In this document: one piece after another, positions 17,850 to 28,548 of the stretch
Layout of the letters: every line of letters begins with the position of its first letter
How positions within the stretch are numbered: the stretch's first letter is position 1
Source: Candidatus Sumerlaeota bacterium
GTDB lineage: Bacteria; Sumerlaeota; Sumerlaeia; Sumerlaeales; Sumerlaeaceae
Assembly (NCBI GenBank): GCA_017161655.1
Contig: JADFCV010000002.1
Span: 282,822-346,821 of the forward strand
DNA: 64,000 nt
Reading direction: 5' to 3'
Notes under the pieces: model-generated
Seen by the model: only the letters and a program-made list of their open reading frames with translations
Database searches by the model: none
Told to the model about the DNA's origin: nothing
Program-made: the position numbers and the translations under genes

Positions 17850-18350
17850 GTGATCTGTAGTGACTACAATTTCGCCTATACACGACGGCGGTTTTTGCGC
17901 CCCTGTCTCACGCCTACGGAAATCCGCGAACTTGAAGCCCTAGAAAAACTGTGTTACTCACCAGCGGATCGCTATGACTTTCGCACTCTGCGTATGTTTC
18001 TCTCCCTAAATGGGATTGGCGTTCTCCGATACTACGAAGAGTCGCTTGCTGAGCGACCTCTTGTGGCCTTCCATCTTTTTGATTGTCTGAACGCCGAGTT
18101 AATCACCTTAGATGTGCACCCCGATTTCCGTGGGCGTGGTATTGGAAGTCTTCTGCTGCGCTTATCCCTGAAAAAACTAAAGTCTCTCGGTCATACACGA
18201 GCCACTTGCGAGATTGCCGTAAACAACACCGTTTCGCTGAATGTTCATAAGAAATTGGGATTTCGACCCTGGCGTCTCCTGCGAAATTATTATGGGGCTG
18301 GCCGACACGCTTATCTTATGCGGGTGAATCTCAACACCATTCCAGACTAA
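17850..18350 (+). CDS. GNAT-family N-acetyltransferase, RimI-like
   Basis: A 166-residue acetyl-CoA-dependent acyltransferase. The acetyl-CoA pyrophosphate loop is clear as DFRGRGIGSLLL (about residues 92-103), preceded by the strand LITLDVHP. The later NNTVSLNVHKKLGF segment (about 132-145) is the usual GNAT motif B. This pattern and length fit RimI-type N-alpha-acetyltransferases acting on protein N termini, although a small-molecule substrate is equally possible. The GTG start at 17850 has a GGAG site about eight bases upstream. It converges with the radical SAM gene after 17 bases. Confidence 0.85.
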   Translation: MICSDYNFAYTRRRFLRPCLTPTEIRELEALEKLCYSPADRYDFRTLRMFLSLNGIGVLRYYEESLAERPLVAFHLFDCLNAELITLDVHPDFRGRGIGSLLLRLSLKKLKSLGHTRATCEIAVNNTVSLNVHKKLGFRPWRLLRNYYGAGRHAYLMRVNLNTIPD

Positions 18351-18367
18351 TAGCCGCGGGACTTCCG

Positions 18368-19621
18368 TTATTCTATTGTCCCAAAGTGCCCAAGCTCAAC
18401 TCGACACGATTTCCCCTGGCATGAGCGAGGAATATGATTGCGGAGGAAATTCTCTCGCATCTGCACTGCCTCATCGCTGTTCCATATCGCGTCGAAGGGC
18501 TTTCTGTTGAGGTTGCCCCAACTTGCTGCTGCCCAGCAGCAGGGCCGAACATCACCGTCGGTGTCGATGAGGAGAAAATACCACGGATAATGACATTTTT
18601 CGATCAGAGTTTTTCCGCGGGTAGAAAGTTTAACCAACCTTGGGTCAGATTCGCAATCGTTGTCTGCTCCATCGGCGCCCGGGCTCTGCGCGAAACCATC
18701 TCCATCACAGTAATGTTCCACCACACTCCTCTCGCTTCCTGACAGCGCATGCGAGATCAGGTTTCTGAAACCCAAATTCACCGAAATCCTGATCGGCTTC
18801 CCCTCAGCCTTCCGCAACGTGTCCAGTAGGACCTGACGAGCGAGTTCCACATGATGGCCAATGAACTCTGGCTCTAGCTCTGGATTCTCGATCTCCATGA
18901 TCTGGATGCTGAATGTTTCGAAACCGTACTCCAGAGCGAAATTGAGAAGGGCGGGCATTTCGCGGAGGTTGCGCTCCAGAAATGTCGAAGCAAGAGTCAT
19001 TGTGGGCCATGGAGATCGCAATTTCGATTTCCACCGATTGATGGCCTCAAGCGCGCTTCGCACTTTCTCAATGCTTCCAAGAACCCGCATCTGCGAATAG
19101 AGTTCGGGTGTGACCGCATCCACACTAACGAACAGATGGCATACGCCCCCTTCCACAAGCATTTGCGCACGCCTGTCATCAATGAGGTTCGCGTTTGTCG
19201 TAAGGGCTAGATTTTGGGATCCGATTTGCCTGTGTTTTTCGAGGATGGCTCCGAGTTTTGAATAGAGAAGAGGCTCGCCGAGCGGGGTAAGAGTAATCAT
19301 TTCCGGATAGGGGAGCAGCTCGAGCACTTCTTCCAGAACTTGGTCGCTAATTTCCAGCTCCGATTTTTCCAGCTGTCGCAGTGCCTGCTGCGTCTCGGGC
19401 AGCGTCAGCCGACAGAAGTTGCATTTAAGATTACACGTCCAGTTTGTCCCAATCTGCACATGCCGTGGGTAGCTTGCGAGCCTTGTTCGTTCCTGCCAGA
19501 ACTCTTTCCAATTGAGAGCAGCGTTTGCAGCTTTGATGGCCTCTCCCCGGGCAAGCTGGGCTCGCCACCGCAAATGCTCACGTTTTACCCATCGTCCAAT
19601 TTGCCGAATCGTGCTGCGCAT
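18368..19621 (-). CDS. Radical SAM/SPASM-domain protein
   Basis: A 417-residue iron-sulfur enzyme. Cys63, Cys67 and Cys70 (CNLKCNFC) bind the 4Fe-4S cluster that splits S-adenosylmethionine. The C-terminal SPASM-like region carries cysteines in CHYPW, RPCCWA and about 30 residues later SCQGKSC, which would hold auxiliary clusters. SPASM proteins modify peptides, sulfatases or cofactors, or act in lipid or cell-wall chemistry. No substrate peptide gene is seen next to it, so the target is unknown. The N-terminal 50 residues are basic and rich in Arg, Trp and Lys. The gene stands alone, convergent with the GNAT gene and divergent from the channel gene. Confidence 0.88.
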   Translation of the reverse strand: MRSTIRQIGRWVKREHLRWRAQLARGEAIKAANAALNWKEFWQERTRLASYPRHVQIGTNWTCNLKCNFCRLTLPETQQALRQLEKSELEISDQVLEEVLELLPYPEMITLTPLGEPLLYSKLGAILEKHRQIGSQNLALTTNANLIDDRRAQMLVEGGVCHLFVSVDAVTPELYSQMRVLGSIEKVRSALEAINRWKSKLRSPWPTMTLASTFLERNLREMPALLNFALEYGFETFSIQIMEIENPELEPEFIGHHVELARQVLLDTLRKAEGKPIRISVNLGFRNLISHALSGSERSVVEHYCDGDGFAQSPGADGADNDCESDPRLVKLSTRGKTLIEKCHYPWYFLLIDTDGDVRPCCWAAASWGNLNRKPFDAIWNSDEAVQMRENFLRNHIPRSCQGKSCRVELGHFGTIE

Positions 19622-19741
19622 CCGTTTGACTTACTCTAGATAATCGGTTGGTTTTATATTCCGTAGCCTGAAGCGACGTGTCGAGAAATGAAATAACAGC
19701 GTAGCAGCTTGCGCGACACCTGTCAAAAAGGAGTTGTTGGA

Positions 19742-22700
19742 GTGTTGAATGTGAGGCTTTTCCTACTGATCCTCAGTTTTGCTGTGGGCTGTTCAAGCTT
19801 TGCTGCTCCAAAAGCGCCGGTCGCCCGGACCACAGCTTATGCAAGTGCTGCGCTGACCTCGCCACTAGAACTTCGTCGTGACGCAATACTCGCTCGGCTC
19901 CAGGTGCTTTCACAATCTTCGGATCTGCCAGCCCCTCTCAAAGACTGGACGTCGGCGACACTCGTTCAAGCGGCTCAGGCTCTAGATCAGGCCGAAGGAT
20001 TCGACGCTCAAAAAGCGAAGTTTGAATCACTGGCCAGCTCGGCCACGAGTCGCACAGAGGAGCTTCGCCAACGGCTGCAAAAGTTAACAGTGCAGAGCCC
20101 CCCAGAAGTGCCAACGACGGCGACTTCCGCTCAATTGGCTCAGTGGATTGCCCAAAAAGAAGCGGAAATGAAAGAGCGCGAGAAGGCGCTGGGAAAGCTC
20201 CAGGCAGAGCAAAAAGAGCGCGACGCACGCCGCGCTGAGATTCCCAAAGAGATTGCAGAAACTCGCCAGCAGCTTGAAAAAATCGAAGCAGGGCAGATGA
20301 TCGCAGCGGCGCCAGATCCCTCGCCAGACTGGGAAGCAATCAGATCTGCTGCCGCGAGTGCTCTGAAGCTTGCTTGCGAGAAAAAGATTCAGTCCCTCGA
20401 GCGCGAGCTAAACATGCTCGATGCTACCGCAGACCTCATGAATCTTCGCTTAGAAGAAGCGCAAAAGTTGCTGGATGTCTCAAAAGGCGAGCTAGCCGCC
20501 CTTCAGAATGCTGTCACGGTCGCTCGTCGGCGCGAAGCCGAAGAAACTATCAAGGCGATTCAACGTGCTCGGTGGGAAGCTGCGCAAACCCATCCCGCAC
20601 TCAAGGTTATTGCCGAAGATAATGAGGCTCTCGCTAGACGTCGCGCCAGTGATACCGGCATTCCCGCCCGGATTGCCGCAGTCAGCGCGGAACTCGACGT
20701 TACGAGACAGCAGCGCGCTCGCATCCAGGCGAATTTTGAGTCTCTCCGCAAGCGACTGGAGCTCCTTGGAAGAACGGATGTCGTCGGTCAGCTTATGCGG
20801 AAAGAACGGGATGAACTACCCCTGCCACGTACTCTTGCCCGCCAGCTCAAACAGTACATGACCGAGATCTCTCAAGTGCAGGCCGAACTCATGGACGCAC
20901 GTGAGAAGCGATCTGCGCTTTCCGCACTTGAGAGTCGGCTGAGGTCGCAGCTGGGCCAGGATTTGCGCATGACAACAGAGGACGCAACGCAGATCGTGGG
21001 CACGATCATTCAACAGCGCCGAGAACTGCTCGACGCACTAATAAACGATCTCGATGAGCTTTTCAGCAAGCTGACAGAACTCACAACCACGTACGCCTTA
21101 CTCCTTGAAGATTCAAAAAACTATGCGAGTTTCCTCGACGAGCATATTCTGTGGATCCGTAGTACCAGCCCGGTGTCGCTTGCTGACATTCGTCGAGCAG
21201 CCGAAGGGGTAACCTTTTTGTTCAGCTGGGACACTCTGGGAAACGTGTTGGTTACAATGCGATCGGATTTTGCCGCACGGTGGCTGCTTTATTTTGCCGT
21301 CTTTCTCTTTGCCGGCGCTGGCGCATACTGGATCAAGCGTAAGCGACGGGCGATTTTAAAACTTCTGTCCTGCGAAAAGCCTCATTCGATTCTATTCGAT
21401 TCCCATGAGGCCTCAAAGATTCTCGTTTGCCTTCTCACAGATGGCCTTCTTCCGTGGGTGCTCTTGGCGGCGTTCTTGGGAATCCGTCTTCTTCAAGCTC
21501 CTCAAACATCAAGTCTCACCGACGGCTTCGGGAACGCTCTCATTCGAGGCGGAGTGCTGCTCTATTTCACGATAATCATCGCCAAGCTCTGTGAGATTGC
21601 GGCCCAAATTAAAAAAGAAGTCGCTTGGCAGCGCCTCGCGAGAAAGTTGCGGCTCCTGGGGTATTTCTTGTCGTTCATGATGTTCATATTTGTGTTAGCG
21701 CGGGAGGCTTGTCCCCGTGGACCTAGCGAAGCTCTGGAACGTATGGTTTTTATACTCACCCTTACGTTCCTTGCGCTTGTTCTGCTGGGCAGTTTGTCAA
21801 GAAATGCAAGCTGGCGCCTTCTGATTAATGTGCTCAGCCAGCCTAACCTTAGCAAAATGCTCTCTTACTTGGTCGCATTTGGAGTTCTCGTGGCTATAGC
21901 CTTAATCTTTCTGTCGGCACTAGGTTATCATTACTCGGCTCTTCAGATCGTGGCACGGCTGGTAACTTCCACCGGCATAGTCGTCGCGGTTCTCTTGGGA
22001 CTTTACCTTTTGGAACTGTGGCTCCGCCATTTTTTTCACACCCATTCACTTTCCCCGCAATTGTCCAGACATGTTTCCTCCGTGATAGGGTTGGGCTCGC
22101 AGCGATATGAAAGCCCCGACTCATCAACACTGGTGGATCAGGTTCGCCGCCTGGGTCGCTATGTCGCATGGCTAGTGATCGCTGTCCTACTCTGGCTCAC
22201 GTGGTCGGATATGCTCCCGGCAATTGCGTTTGTCGGCCGCATTCCGCTCTGGGAAAGAGGTGAGAGTGGGGCGGGTGCGCCCTCCATTGTCACGCTTGGT
22301 GATGCTCTCCTTGCCCTGCTTATCGCATTTGTCACTTTGCTCATCCTTCGCAGCGTGTCGAGTCTGGTCGAACTGCTTCTCATGCGATGGTCTCGCCTGG
22401 AGCAAGGCACTCGTTATGCTATTGCGGCCGTCGTGCGCTATGTAGTGCTTATCATCGGCATTATTGGCGTGGCGCGCACACTAGGTCTGACCTGGAAGAG
22501 CGTTCAGTGGCTTGCAGCCGCCGTAACCGTTGGCTTGGGGTTTGGCTTGCAGGAAATTTTTGCCAATTTTGTATCGGGGCTCATTCTTTTGTTCGAACGA
22601 CCTGTTCGGGTGGGAGATTGGATTACCGTGTCCGGAACCACCGGAGTTGTGACCCACATACGAACGCGAGCCACAACAATCCGTGATGCCGACGGAAAAG

Positions 22701-23056
22701 AGCTCCTCGTCCCCAACAAACTGCTCATTACCAGCGCCGTCGTGAACTGGACTCTCTCGGATAGAGGGACTCGTTTGAGTTTCGATGTGCGAACGACGCC
22801 CACAGCCGATGAGAGCACGGTGCGCTTGCTGCTTCGCGAAATCGCCGAAAAAGATCCTCGAGTAAGCTCCCATCCGGCTCCTGTTGTGGTCCTCGACGGA
22901 GTGTCGAACACAGAGCAACGCTTTAAACTCTTCGTGTTCACAAACTACATCGAAAATCGCCAGGAGCTGAAAGACGCTCTTCTCAAAAATATCCGCGAAA
23001 GATTCACCGAAGCAGAAATCGAGCTCCTTTTGCTCGATTGTCAGCTGGGAGTGTAA
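19742..23056 (+). CDS. MscK/KefA-type mechanosensitive channel
   Basis: A 1104-residue inner-membrane channel that would release ions and solutes on hypo-osmotic shock. A signal peptide (about 1-22) is followed by a long charged coiled-coil region in the periplasm (about 30-490). Some eight to ten membrane spans follow (from about residue 510). The MscS domain comes last (about 920-1095), with the pore-helix sequence GLGFGLQEIFANFVSGLIL and the beta domain RVGDWITVSGTTG. The GTG at 19742 is preferred because AAAGGAG lies eight bases upstream; the frame is open to 19709. thiE starts three bases after the stop, so the channel and thiamine genes probably share a transcript, an odd pairing. Confidence 0.93.
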   Translation: MLNVRLFLLILSFAVGCSSFAAPKAPVARTTAYASAALTSPLELRRDAILARLQVLSQSSDLPAPLKDWTSATLVQAAQALDQAEGFDAQKAKFESLASSATSRTEELRQRLQKLTVQSPPEVPTTATSAQLAQWIAQKEAEMKEREKALGKLQAEQKERDARRAEIPKEIAETRQQLEKIEAGQMIAAAPDPSPDWEAIRSAAASALKLACEKKIQSLERELNMLDATADLMNLRLEEAQKLLDVSKGELAALQNAVTVARRREAEETIKAIQRARWEAAQTHPALKVIAEDNEALARRRASDTGIPARIAAVSAELDVTRQQRARIQANFESLRKRLELLGRTDVVGQLMRKERDELPLPRTLARQLKQYMTEISQVQAELMDAREKRSALSALESRLRSQLGQDLRMTTEDATQIVGTIIQQRRELLDALINDLDELFSKLTELTTTYALLLEDSKNYASFLDEHILWIRSTSPVSLADIRRAAEGVTFLFSWDTLGNVLVTMRSDFAARWLLYFAVFLFAGAGAYWIKRKRRAILKLLSCEKPHSILFDSHEASKILVCLLTDGLLPWVLLAAFLGIRLLQAPQTSSLTDGFGNALIRGGVLLYFTIIIAKLCEIAAQIKKEVAWQRLARKLRLLGYFLSFMMFIFVLAREACPRGPSEALERMVFILTLTFLALVLLGSLSRNASWRLLINVLSQPNLSKMLSYLVAFGVLVAIALIFLSALGYHYSALQIVARLVTSTGIVVAVLLGLYLLELWLRHFFHTHSLSPQLSRHVSSVIGLGSQRYESPDSSTLVDQVRRLGRYVAWLVIAVLLWLTWSDMLPAIAFVGRIPLWERGESGAGAPSIVTLGDALLALLIAFVTLLILRSVSSLVELLLMRWSRLEQGTRYAIAAVVRYVVLIIGIIGVARTLGLTWKSVQWLAAAVTVGLGFGLQEIFANFVSGLILLFERPVRVGDWITVSGTTGVVTHIRTRATTIRDADGKELLVPNKLLITSAVVNWTLSDRGTRLSFDVRTTPTADESTVRLLLREIAEKDPRVSSHPAPVVVLDGVSNTEQRFKLFVFTNYIENRQELKDALLKNIRERFTEAEIELLLLDCQLGV

Positions 23057-23059
23057 GCA

Positions 23060-23791
23060 ATGTTTTCGAACGACAACTCGTCCCTTTCCCGAAAGGGCTG
23101 TGATCCATCAAAGGGGAAAGTGTTGGAGCGACGCAAACAGCGCTGCATCTGGGGAATCTATGTCATCACTGATGCAAAGCTTTCCGGTCGCTCACACGTC
23201 GAAATTTGCAAAGAAATTGCCGCAGGTGGAGGACGAGTCGTCCAGCTTCGCGAAAAGCACCTCACTCGAGAGGAGTTGCTTCCCATAGCCCGAGAAATGC
23301 GCAAAATCACAGCTGACCATGGCGTGACTTTTATCGTGAATGACAATCCCTGGCTTGCAGCTGAAGTGGGAGCCGACGGGGTCCACGTTGGGCAGGAAGA
23401 CCTCGATGTGCAGCAGGTGCGCAAGATTGTTGGAGATGATATGATTGTTGGGCTTTCTACCCATAATTTTGCGCAGGCGAAGCTGGCAGAAACGCTACCG
23501 GTTGACTACATCGGCCTCGGCCCCATTTTCCCTACGCGTACGAAAGAAAATCCGTGGCCAACCGTCGGCCTCAAGCTTGTTCGCCTTGTTCGGGGTAACA
23601 CCACGAACATTATAACAGCGATCGGCGGAATACGTGAGGAAAACATACCTGAGCTCGTTCTTGCTGGTGCCCACAATATTGCCCTTATCGGGGACGTGAT
23701 GACGGCTTCAAATATACGAGAAAAGGTTGCACGGCTGTGCCAGCTTTACCGAAATGCTCTTGCTGAAGCAGCCGAAAATTGGAGCAAGTAA
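23060..23791 (+). CDS. thiE: Thiamine-phosphate synthase
   Basis: Joins the pyrimidine (HMP-PP) and thiazole phosphate halves to form thiamine phosphate. The TIM-barrel motifs are clear: YVITD (about residue 33), VVQLREK (about 60), VNDN (about 93), ADGVHVGQEDL (about 107) and the phosphate-binding AIGGI (about 192). The 243 residues include about 30 extra at the N terminus compared with typical ThiE, rich in Ser and Lys and perhaps not translated in full. The gene overlaps the frame of thiL, the next enzyme for the cofactor. I saw no TPP riboswitch in the short gap before it. Confidence 0.95.
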   Translation: MFSNDNSSLSRKGCDPSKGKVLERRKQRCIWGIYVITDAKLSGRSHVEICKEIAAGGGRVVQLREKHLTREELLPIAREMRKITADHGVTFIVNDNPWLAAEVGADGVHVGQEDLDVQQVRKIVGDDMIVGLSTHNFAQAKLAETLPVDYIGLGPIFPTRTKENPWPTVGLKLVRLVRGNTTNIITAIGGIREENIPELVLAGAHNIALIGDVMTASNIREKVARLCQLYRNALAEAAENWSK

Positions 23792-23814
23792 GCAGGGGGA
23801 GAAAGCGTTTACTC

Positions 23815-24870
23815 GTGGGCAAAAATGCCGACACTCGGACACTCGCTGAAATAGGGGAGAAGGAGTTTCTCCGTCTCCTAAGGCCCTACCTTGCGCTGAC
23901 TACTAGAGATGTAATTGTTGGAGTAGGAGACGATGCTGCGCTACTATCCTCTGCCGCTCTGAAGGGCCAACACACAATTCTTACTGTCGATATGCTTGTC
24001 GAGGGAACGCATTTTCCCGCTGCACCGAATGTGGATTGGCAACGCCTCGGTGTGAAGGCCATGGTGTCGAACTTGAGTGATGTGGCCGCCATGGGTGGGA
24101 TTCCCAGGTTTGCTCTCGTATCGCTCGGACTGCCTCCGGCTATGCCAGTAAAGAATGTTCTGGATCTTTACGAAGGACTGACCGCAGCTGGAAAACGTTT
24201 TGCAGTCGAGATCATTGGGGGGGATACAGTTGCGTCGCCGCACGTGGTGATTTCAATCACTCTGCTCGGGGGACTTCCCGAAGGCCACCATCTTGCGTTG
24301 CGCTCAAACTGCACCGCTGGCCAAACTGTCTATGTTTCTGGTTCTTTGGGGGGCTCAGCGGCAGGACTAAAGTTACTTCTTAATCCCAAACTGAGGCAAT
24401 CGCTTGACCCAAAAATCTCAGAAGCGCTTATGGCTCGCCACTGGGCGCCGGAGGCACGTGTGCAACTCGGTCAGGTGCTCTGCTCCATTTGTCCAGATCT
24501 CGGCATGATCGACGTCAGTGACTCTCTCTTTCACGAGCTTTCAATTCTAGCCGAAGCCAGCCACGTCGGATTCTGCATCTATGTGGAACAGATCCCATAT
24601 CCACCAGAGCTCGAAACTTTCTGCCGAGCCATAAACGAACCGATCGAAGACTACACGCTTTTCAGCGGCGAGGAGTATGAGCTTTTGTTTTGCACAACTC
24701 TTAAACCTGAAGAACTACTTCAAAAACTAGGCAGCTTCTCGCATATCCCACCAGTCACACCTATCGGGACCGTCACGAACGATGCTGGTGTTGTGCAGTT
24801 CACCGACGCGCAAGGGAATCGTCTGACCCTTCGAGATCGTACCTACGAGCATTTCAATTCCCCTAGTTGA
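23815..24870 (+). CDS. thiL: Thiamine-monophosphate kinase
   Basis: Phosphorylates thiamine monophosphate to the active cofactor thiamine pyrophosphate. Motifs include GVGDDAALL near the N terminus (ATP and Mg binding), [31 protein letters not shown] and GGDTV, all typical of the PurM-like ThiL fold. The frame is open from a TTG at 23779 inside the end of thiE. The GTG at 23815 puts the protein start ([12 protein letters not shown]) where the family begins and has an AGGGGGAGA stretch 13 bases upstream; either could be used. It ends shortly before the YyaL-type gene. Confidence 0.94.
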   Translation: MGKNADTRTLAEIGEKEFLRLLRPYLALTTRDVIVGVGDDAALLSSAALKGQHTILTVDMLVEGTHFPAAPNVDWQRLGVKAMVSNLSDVAAMGGIPRFALVSLGLPPAMPVKNVLDLYEGLTAAGKRFAVEIIGGDTVASPHVVISITLLGGLPEGHHLALRSNCTAGQTVYVSGSLGGSAAGLKLLLNPKLRQSLDPKISEALMARHWAPEARVQLGQVLCSICPDLGMIDVSDSLFHELSILAEASHVGFCIYVEQIPYPPELETFCRAINEPIEDYTLFSGEEYELLFCTTLKPEELLQKLGSFSHIPPVTPIGTVTNDAGVVQFTDAQGNRLTLRDRTYEHFNSPS

Positions 24871-24992
24871 ATGAACTCGCGCGGGCAACAAATGGCCTAA
24901 GCGAGAGCGAAGTCTATGAAGTGTTTGGACAAAAAAGAGTACTAAAGTTGTACCATAATGCTGCCACAGAAAGACGAGCTTGCGTAGCCACA

Positions 24993-27077
24993 ATGACTCA
25001 GCAGCCACATTCTACCACTCCGAAGTTCACGAACCGCCTTGCACATGAAGCGTCACTTTATTTGCGCCAGCATGCCCATCAGCCTGTCGACTGGTACCCG
25101 TGGGGACCAGACGCCTTTGAGCAGGCAAGGCGGGAGCGTAAACCAATCTTCATTTCCATCGGCTATAGCGCCTGCCATTGGTGCCATGTCATGGCTCACG
25201 AATCGTTCGACAATGAGGAGATTGCCCGTTTTCTCAATGAGCACTTTGTGTCGGTGAAAGTGGATCGCGAAGAGCGCCCGGATGTTGACGCCGTCTACAT
25301 GAATGTTTGTGTAGCTCTTAATGGCTCTGGCGGCTGGCCCCTGACCGTTATCACGACCCCCTCACTCCATCCGATTTTTGCAGGCACCTATTTCCCACCA
25401 TACGATCGCGCGGGGCGCATTGGTTTTCGCACTCTGCTTGAACGAGTGATCGCGCTTTGGAAAAATGACGCAGAGGGTCTCGAAAAGCAGGCTGTGGTTA
25501 TGACGCGAGAGCTGCAGCGACTGCTGACACAAGACCCGCCCTCAGTGTCTTCTGGCGAGCCTGTTCACGAAATTCTGGTTCGCGCCGCGGAGGAACGCTT
25601 CGATTGGCAGTTTGGTGGTTTTGGCCACGCCCCAAAGTTTCCTCCTGATACTCTCCTGCGCTCATTGCTTGCTGTAGGAATCACTTATGCAGACGCTCGC
25701 GTACTGGCTATGGTCGAAAAAACATTGGACGCAATGTTGCATGGCGGCCTTTACGATCAACTGGAAGGTGGTTTTTCGCGCTATTGTGTGGACGAAGACT
25801 GGACCGTCCCCCACTTCGAGAAAATGTTGTACACGCAGGCGTTACTGATCCCCCTTTATGCAGACGCCTCGGTTGTGTTCAACCGGCAGGAATTTTTGCA
25901 AGCAGCCCTGGAGTCTGCTGACTGGGTATTATCCAAGATGCACGCCCCGACAGGCGGTTTTCACGCAGCTCTGGATGCGGACAGCGAAGGGCAGGAGGGG
26001 AAGTACTACGTGTGGACTTATTCAGACCTAGCGGCGGTGTTAGGCGAGCGTTTAGCAGAGTTCGCACTTGCATACTTTGACATTCCTCGAACTGGGAACT
26101 TCGAACACGGGGCCAGTGTGCTCAGGCGAGCAGACAATCTCTCAACGTTAGCCGAACGCTTTGGGTTGAGCCACGACGAAACGAAGAAAATGATCGACGA
26201 TATTCGAGCGAAACTGCGACTTGCTCGCGAGCTTCGAGTCGCCCCAGCCACCGACGACAAGGTGATATTATCCTGGAACTCACTAATGATTTCTGCGTTA
26301 GTTCGGCTTGCCCACGTGAGCAGGCAGGAGAGGTATTTGGACGTAGCTGCGGTTACAGCCCAACAGCTCTGGGCTTATTTGAGGCCGAATCGTGGCCAAC
26401 TCTACCGTGTGCTCGTTTCTGGAGAAGCCAAAACTCCAGCTGTGCTCGAGGATTACGCCTTTTTCATCAGAGCATTGATAGATCTCTATGAACACACGTT
26501 GGATACTTGCTACCTCGCCCAAGCTCAGGAACTGGCGGGCGAAGCAGTTCAGAAATTCTATGATCCGCAGAGTGGCCGTCTCTATTCAGCGCGGAGCGAT
26601 GACCCCAACCTCATTCTCACGTTACAAGATGATTTTCATGATAGTGCGCTTCCATCACCGGCAATAAGTCTCGTCACATCGTTATTACGTCTCGATCTCA
26701 TAACAGGGAACAACCACTGGAGATCCGTTCATGTTCCGGTGGCCGAACGCATCTTGCGCACGTTCCACAATTCTCCACTTTCAGTTCCTTCTGCTCTTGA
26801 ACTGGAAGACTTCAGAACATCGCCAGTGGTTTGTAGTCTAAGTGGAACCATGGCCGAAGCATCACTTCGCGAACTTCACGCCGTGCTGATGCGCGCTTCC
26901 GTCCCCGCTCGTGTCGTTCGTGTTGATGCGGACCAGGATGGAGATTCCTCGCGCCACCATGTCCCCGCAACTTACGCAGGACTTCAGATTTGCGTTGGCG
27001 ACCGCTGCTTGGCACCGGTCAAAACCGCGGAGGAACTCCATAATCTGTTGCAACGGGAACGACTAGGTGTTATTTAA
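24993..27077 (+). CDS. YyaL/SSP411-type thioredoxin-domain protein
   Basis: A protein of 694 residues in the family of B. subtilis YyaL and mammalian SPATA20. The N-terminal domain (about 1-180) is a thioredoxin fold with an active-site-like CHWC motif in SACHWCHVM. The rest is an alpha/alpha toroid related to N-acylglucosamine 2-epimerases and glycoside hydrolases (for example [20 protein letters not shown] and [13 protein letters not shown]). The biochemical role of the family is unsettled. The frame is open from 24867, overlapping the thiL stop, but ATG 24993 matches the usual start ([12 protein letters not shown] soon after). The gene overlaps the end of the convergent DUF155 gene by eight bases. 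Confidence 0.9.
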   Translation: MTQQPHSTTPKFTNRLAHEASLYLRQHAHQPVDWYPWGPDAFEQARRERKPIFISIGYSACHWCHVMAHESFDNEEIARFLNEHFVSVKVDREERPDVDAVYMNVCVALNGSGGWPLTVITTPSLHPIFAGTYFPPYDRAGRIGFRTLLERVIALWKNDAEGLEKQAVVMTRELQRLLTQDPPSVSSGEPVHEILVRAAEERFDWQFGGFGHAPKFPPDTLLRSLLAVGITYADARVLAMVEKTLDAMLHGGLYDQLEGGFSRYCVDEDWTVPHFEKMLYTQALLIPLYADASVVFNRQEFLQAALESADWVLSKMHAPTGGFHAALDADSEGQEGKYYVWTYSDLAAVLGERLAEFALAYFDIPRTGNFEHGASVLRRADNLSTLAERFGLSHDETKKMIDDIRAKLRLARELRVAPATDDKVILSWNSLMISALVRLAHVSRQERYLDVAAVTAQQLWAYLRPNRGQLYRVLVSGEAKTPAVLEDYAFFIRALIDLYEHTLDTCYLAQAQELAGEAVQKFYDPQSGRLYSARSDDPNLILTLQDDFHDSALPSPAISLVTSLLRLDLITGNNHWRSVHVPVAERILRTFHNSPLSVPSALELEDFRTSPVVCSLSGTMAEASLRELHAVLMRASVPARVVRVDADQDGDSSRHHVPATYAGLQICVGDRCLAPVKTAEELHNLLQRERLGVI

Positions 27078-28191
27078 ATAACGAAAACAAGCTTGGTAGT
27101 GTGGGGATTACGGAGACAGCGATGAGTATGATAATGATCCATTCTAACGCTTCCATACGGCGGGTTGCAGCACGGTCAGACAGTTTCTGATAAATACTCT
27201 CCAGGGCACTGAGCTTGCGAAGAATACTCGCGTCCCAATCTGGCAAGTGAAAGCGTTTCGACGTCGCTACGTAAACACGTGCCAGCCATTGATCTCCCAA
27301 CAGTTTGAGCGCGTTATTTACACCTTCAAATAATACGGCGCAATCAGCCTGTAACTGCGCAACTCTTTCTATTTCGTGATCGACAGTGAACAACTGCTGC
27401 CACCACTTTTTCGATGGCCCAGCGAGTGTTCGATAAGCTTGCTCGAGGCCATCGTCGAGTTCTTGGTCCATGCAACGCATTTCCAGGAGCTCAACATTTG
27501 CAAATTCGAGGACCGTTCGGACTTCCTCAGGATTCTCGTCGAATACTATCGCCGAGGCCCAGTCAATGATGGTCAAGTCATTTGGGCCACAACTCATGCG
27601 CACCGCAAGAGCGTCGGCTGTTTCTTGCGGCGAGAGAACGAAATCTTCAGCCCGCATGATTTGCGCAAGCAATCCCGCCTGCGCAGCGACAAGGGTTTCT
27701 GGTATTTCCCCGTTTTGGCAGGACATGATTTCGTAGATGAAATAGTCCTCGACAAACTCGCTAAGCGTCGGCCGTTCGATGGCATCGCGAACCATCGCAA
27801 CAATCTCTTCAACTTGTTGTCGCGAATCGGCAAGAAGTAACGGATTGTCGTAAAGAGCGAGGCTCAACTGCAGCAGATCATCCAGGGTTCCTGAGAAGGG
27901 AATCGTGTAGCACAACTGAGCGGCACCAAAATCAAACAGCGTCACCTCAAGCGTAGCTTCGCTTCTGAAACTGGAAATCGGAAAACTCTGCACTCGGCGC
28001 GTGACTCGCACCGGCAGGGGGCGGTACTCGAAGTACGCTGGCGCTTTCCGCTTGTGACGAATCCCGCCGCGTTTCGATTCCTCGGCCAAAATTCTCTCGC
28101 ACGCGTCGAGATCGATCGCCATCCCCACATCATAAGCGAAAAGTGCGATGCATTGCCCTTTTTCTATTTTGACCACTGGAACACTATCCAT
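27070..28191 (-). CDS. RMD1/DUF155-family membrane protein
   Basis: A 373-residue protein of the RMD1 (DUF155) family, known from yeast mitochondrial and meiotic proteins and from many bacteria, without a settled biochemical activity. The body is acidic and helical. The C terminus is a single hydrophobic span (about 345-365, [14 protein letters not shown]), the family hallmark, anchoring it in the inner membrane with the bulk on the cytoplasmic side by analogy. The start at 28191 is chosen because GGAGG sits five bases upstream; the frame extends to a GTG at 28209. It converges on the YyaL-type gene with an eight-base overlap. Confidence 0.82.
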   Translation of the reverse strand: MDSVPVVKIEKGQCIALFAYDVGMAIDLDACERILAEESKRGGIRHKRKAPAYFEYRPLPVRVTRRVQSFPISSFRSEATLEVTLFDFGAAQLCYTIPFSGTLDDLLQLSLALYDNPLLLADSRQQVEEIVAMVRDAIERPTLSEFVEDYFIYEIMSCQNGEIPETLVAAQAGLLAQIMRAEDFVLSPQETADALAVRMSCGPNDLTIIDWASAIVFDENPEEVRTVLEFANVELLEMRCMDQELDDGLEQAYRTLAGPSKKWWQQLFTVDHEIERVAQLQADCAVLFEGVNNALKLLGDQWLARVYVATSKRFHLPDWDASILRKLSALESIYQKLSDRAATRRMEALEWIIIILIAVSVIPTLPSLFSLFK

Positions 28192-28295
28192 CGGGGCCTC
28201 CATGGGCACAACAGCCCGGGAGAAAATGTCGCGCAGAAAAACTTAAATGGTTTATCGAAGGATCGACAAAGGAGTGTCAATGAATTGAGGCTTTT

Positions 28296-28520
28296 TTACT
28301 GGACTTCAAAAATCTTTTCTCGGGCACTGGCGCCGCGGACAAGCTCGAGGTGGCTTGGTGCCACGCCTAAAACTTTGGCAACAAGCTTTCGTACCGCCTC
28401 ATTGGCTTTGCCCTTATCAGGCGGAGCAGTGGTCCAGACTTCGAAGTGATCGGCTGTTTTCTGTTCGACCCTGTCAATTTTTGCACGCGGATGGACTTTG
28501 ACCGTGATACGCTTGCTCAT
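28296..28520 (-). CDS. YggU/DUF167-family protein
   Basis: A 74-residue cytoplasmic protein of the widespread YggU (UPF0235) family. The conserved core is VKVHPRAKIDRVE at the start, then TTAPPDKGKANEAV, and a SHLELVRGASAREKIFEV end. No activity is firmly known for the family. The ATG at 28520 puts this core at the N terminus; the frame runs on upstream but there it overlaps mnmE. It is 28 bases downstream of mnmE on the same strand and is probably cotranscribed with it. Confidence 0.88.
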   Translation of the reverse strand: MSKRITVKVHPRAKIDRVEQKTADHFEVWTTAPPDKGKANEAVRKLVAKVLGVAPSHLELVRGASAREKIFEVQ

Positions 28521-28548
28521 GAAGCCATGATTCCCTGTCGGTGCCTCT

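Noticed and set aside
23799-23811. Second LacI-type box, GAAAGCGTTTAC
   Set aside because: One mismatch, inside the start region of thiL within an operon; no divergent sugar gene nearby. Probably chance.
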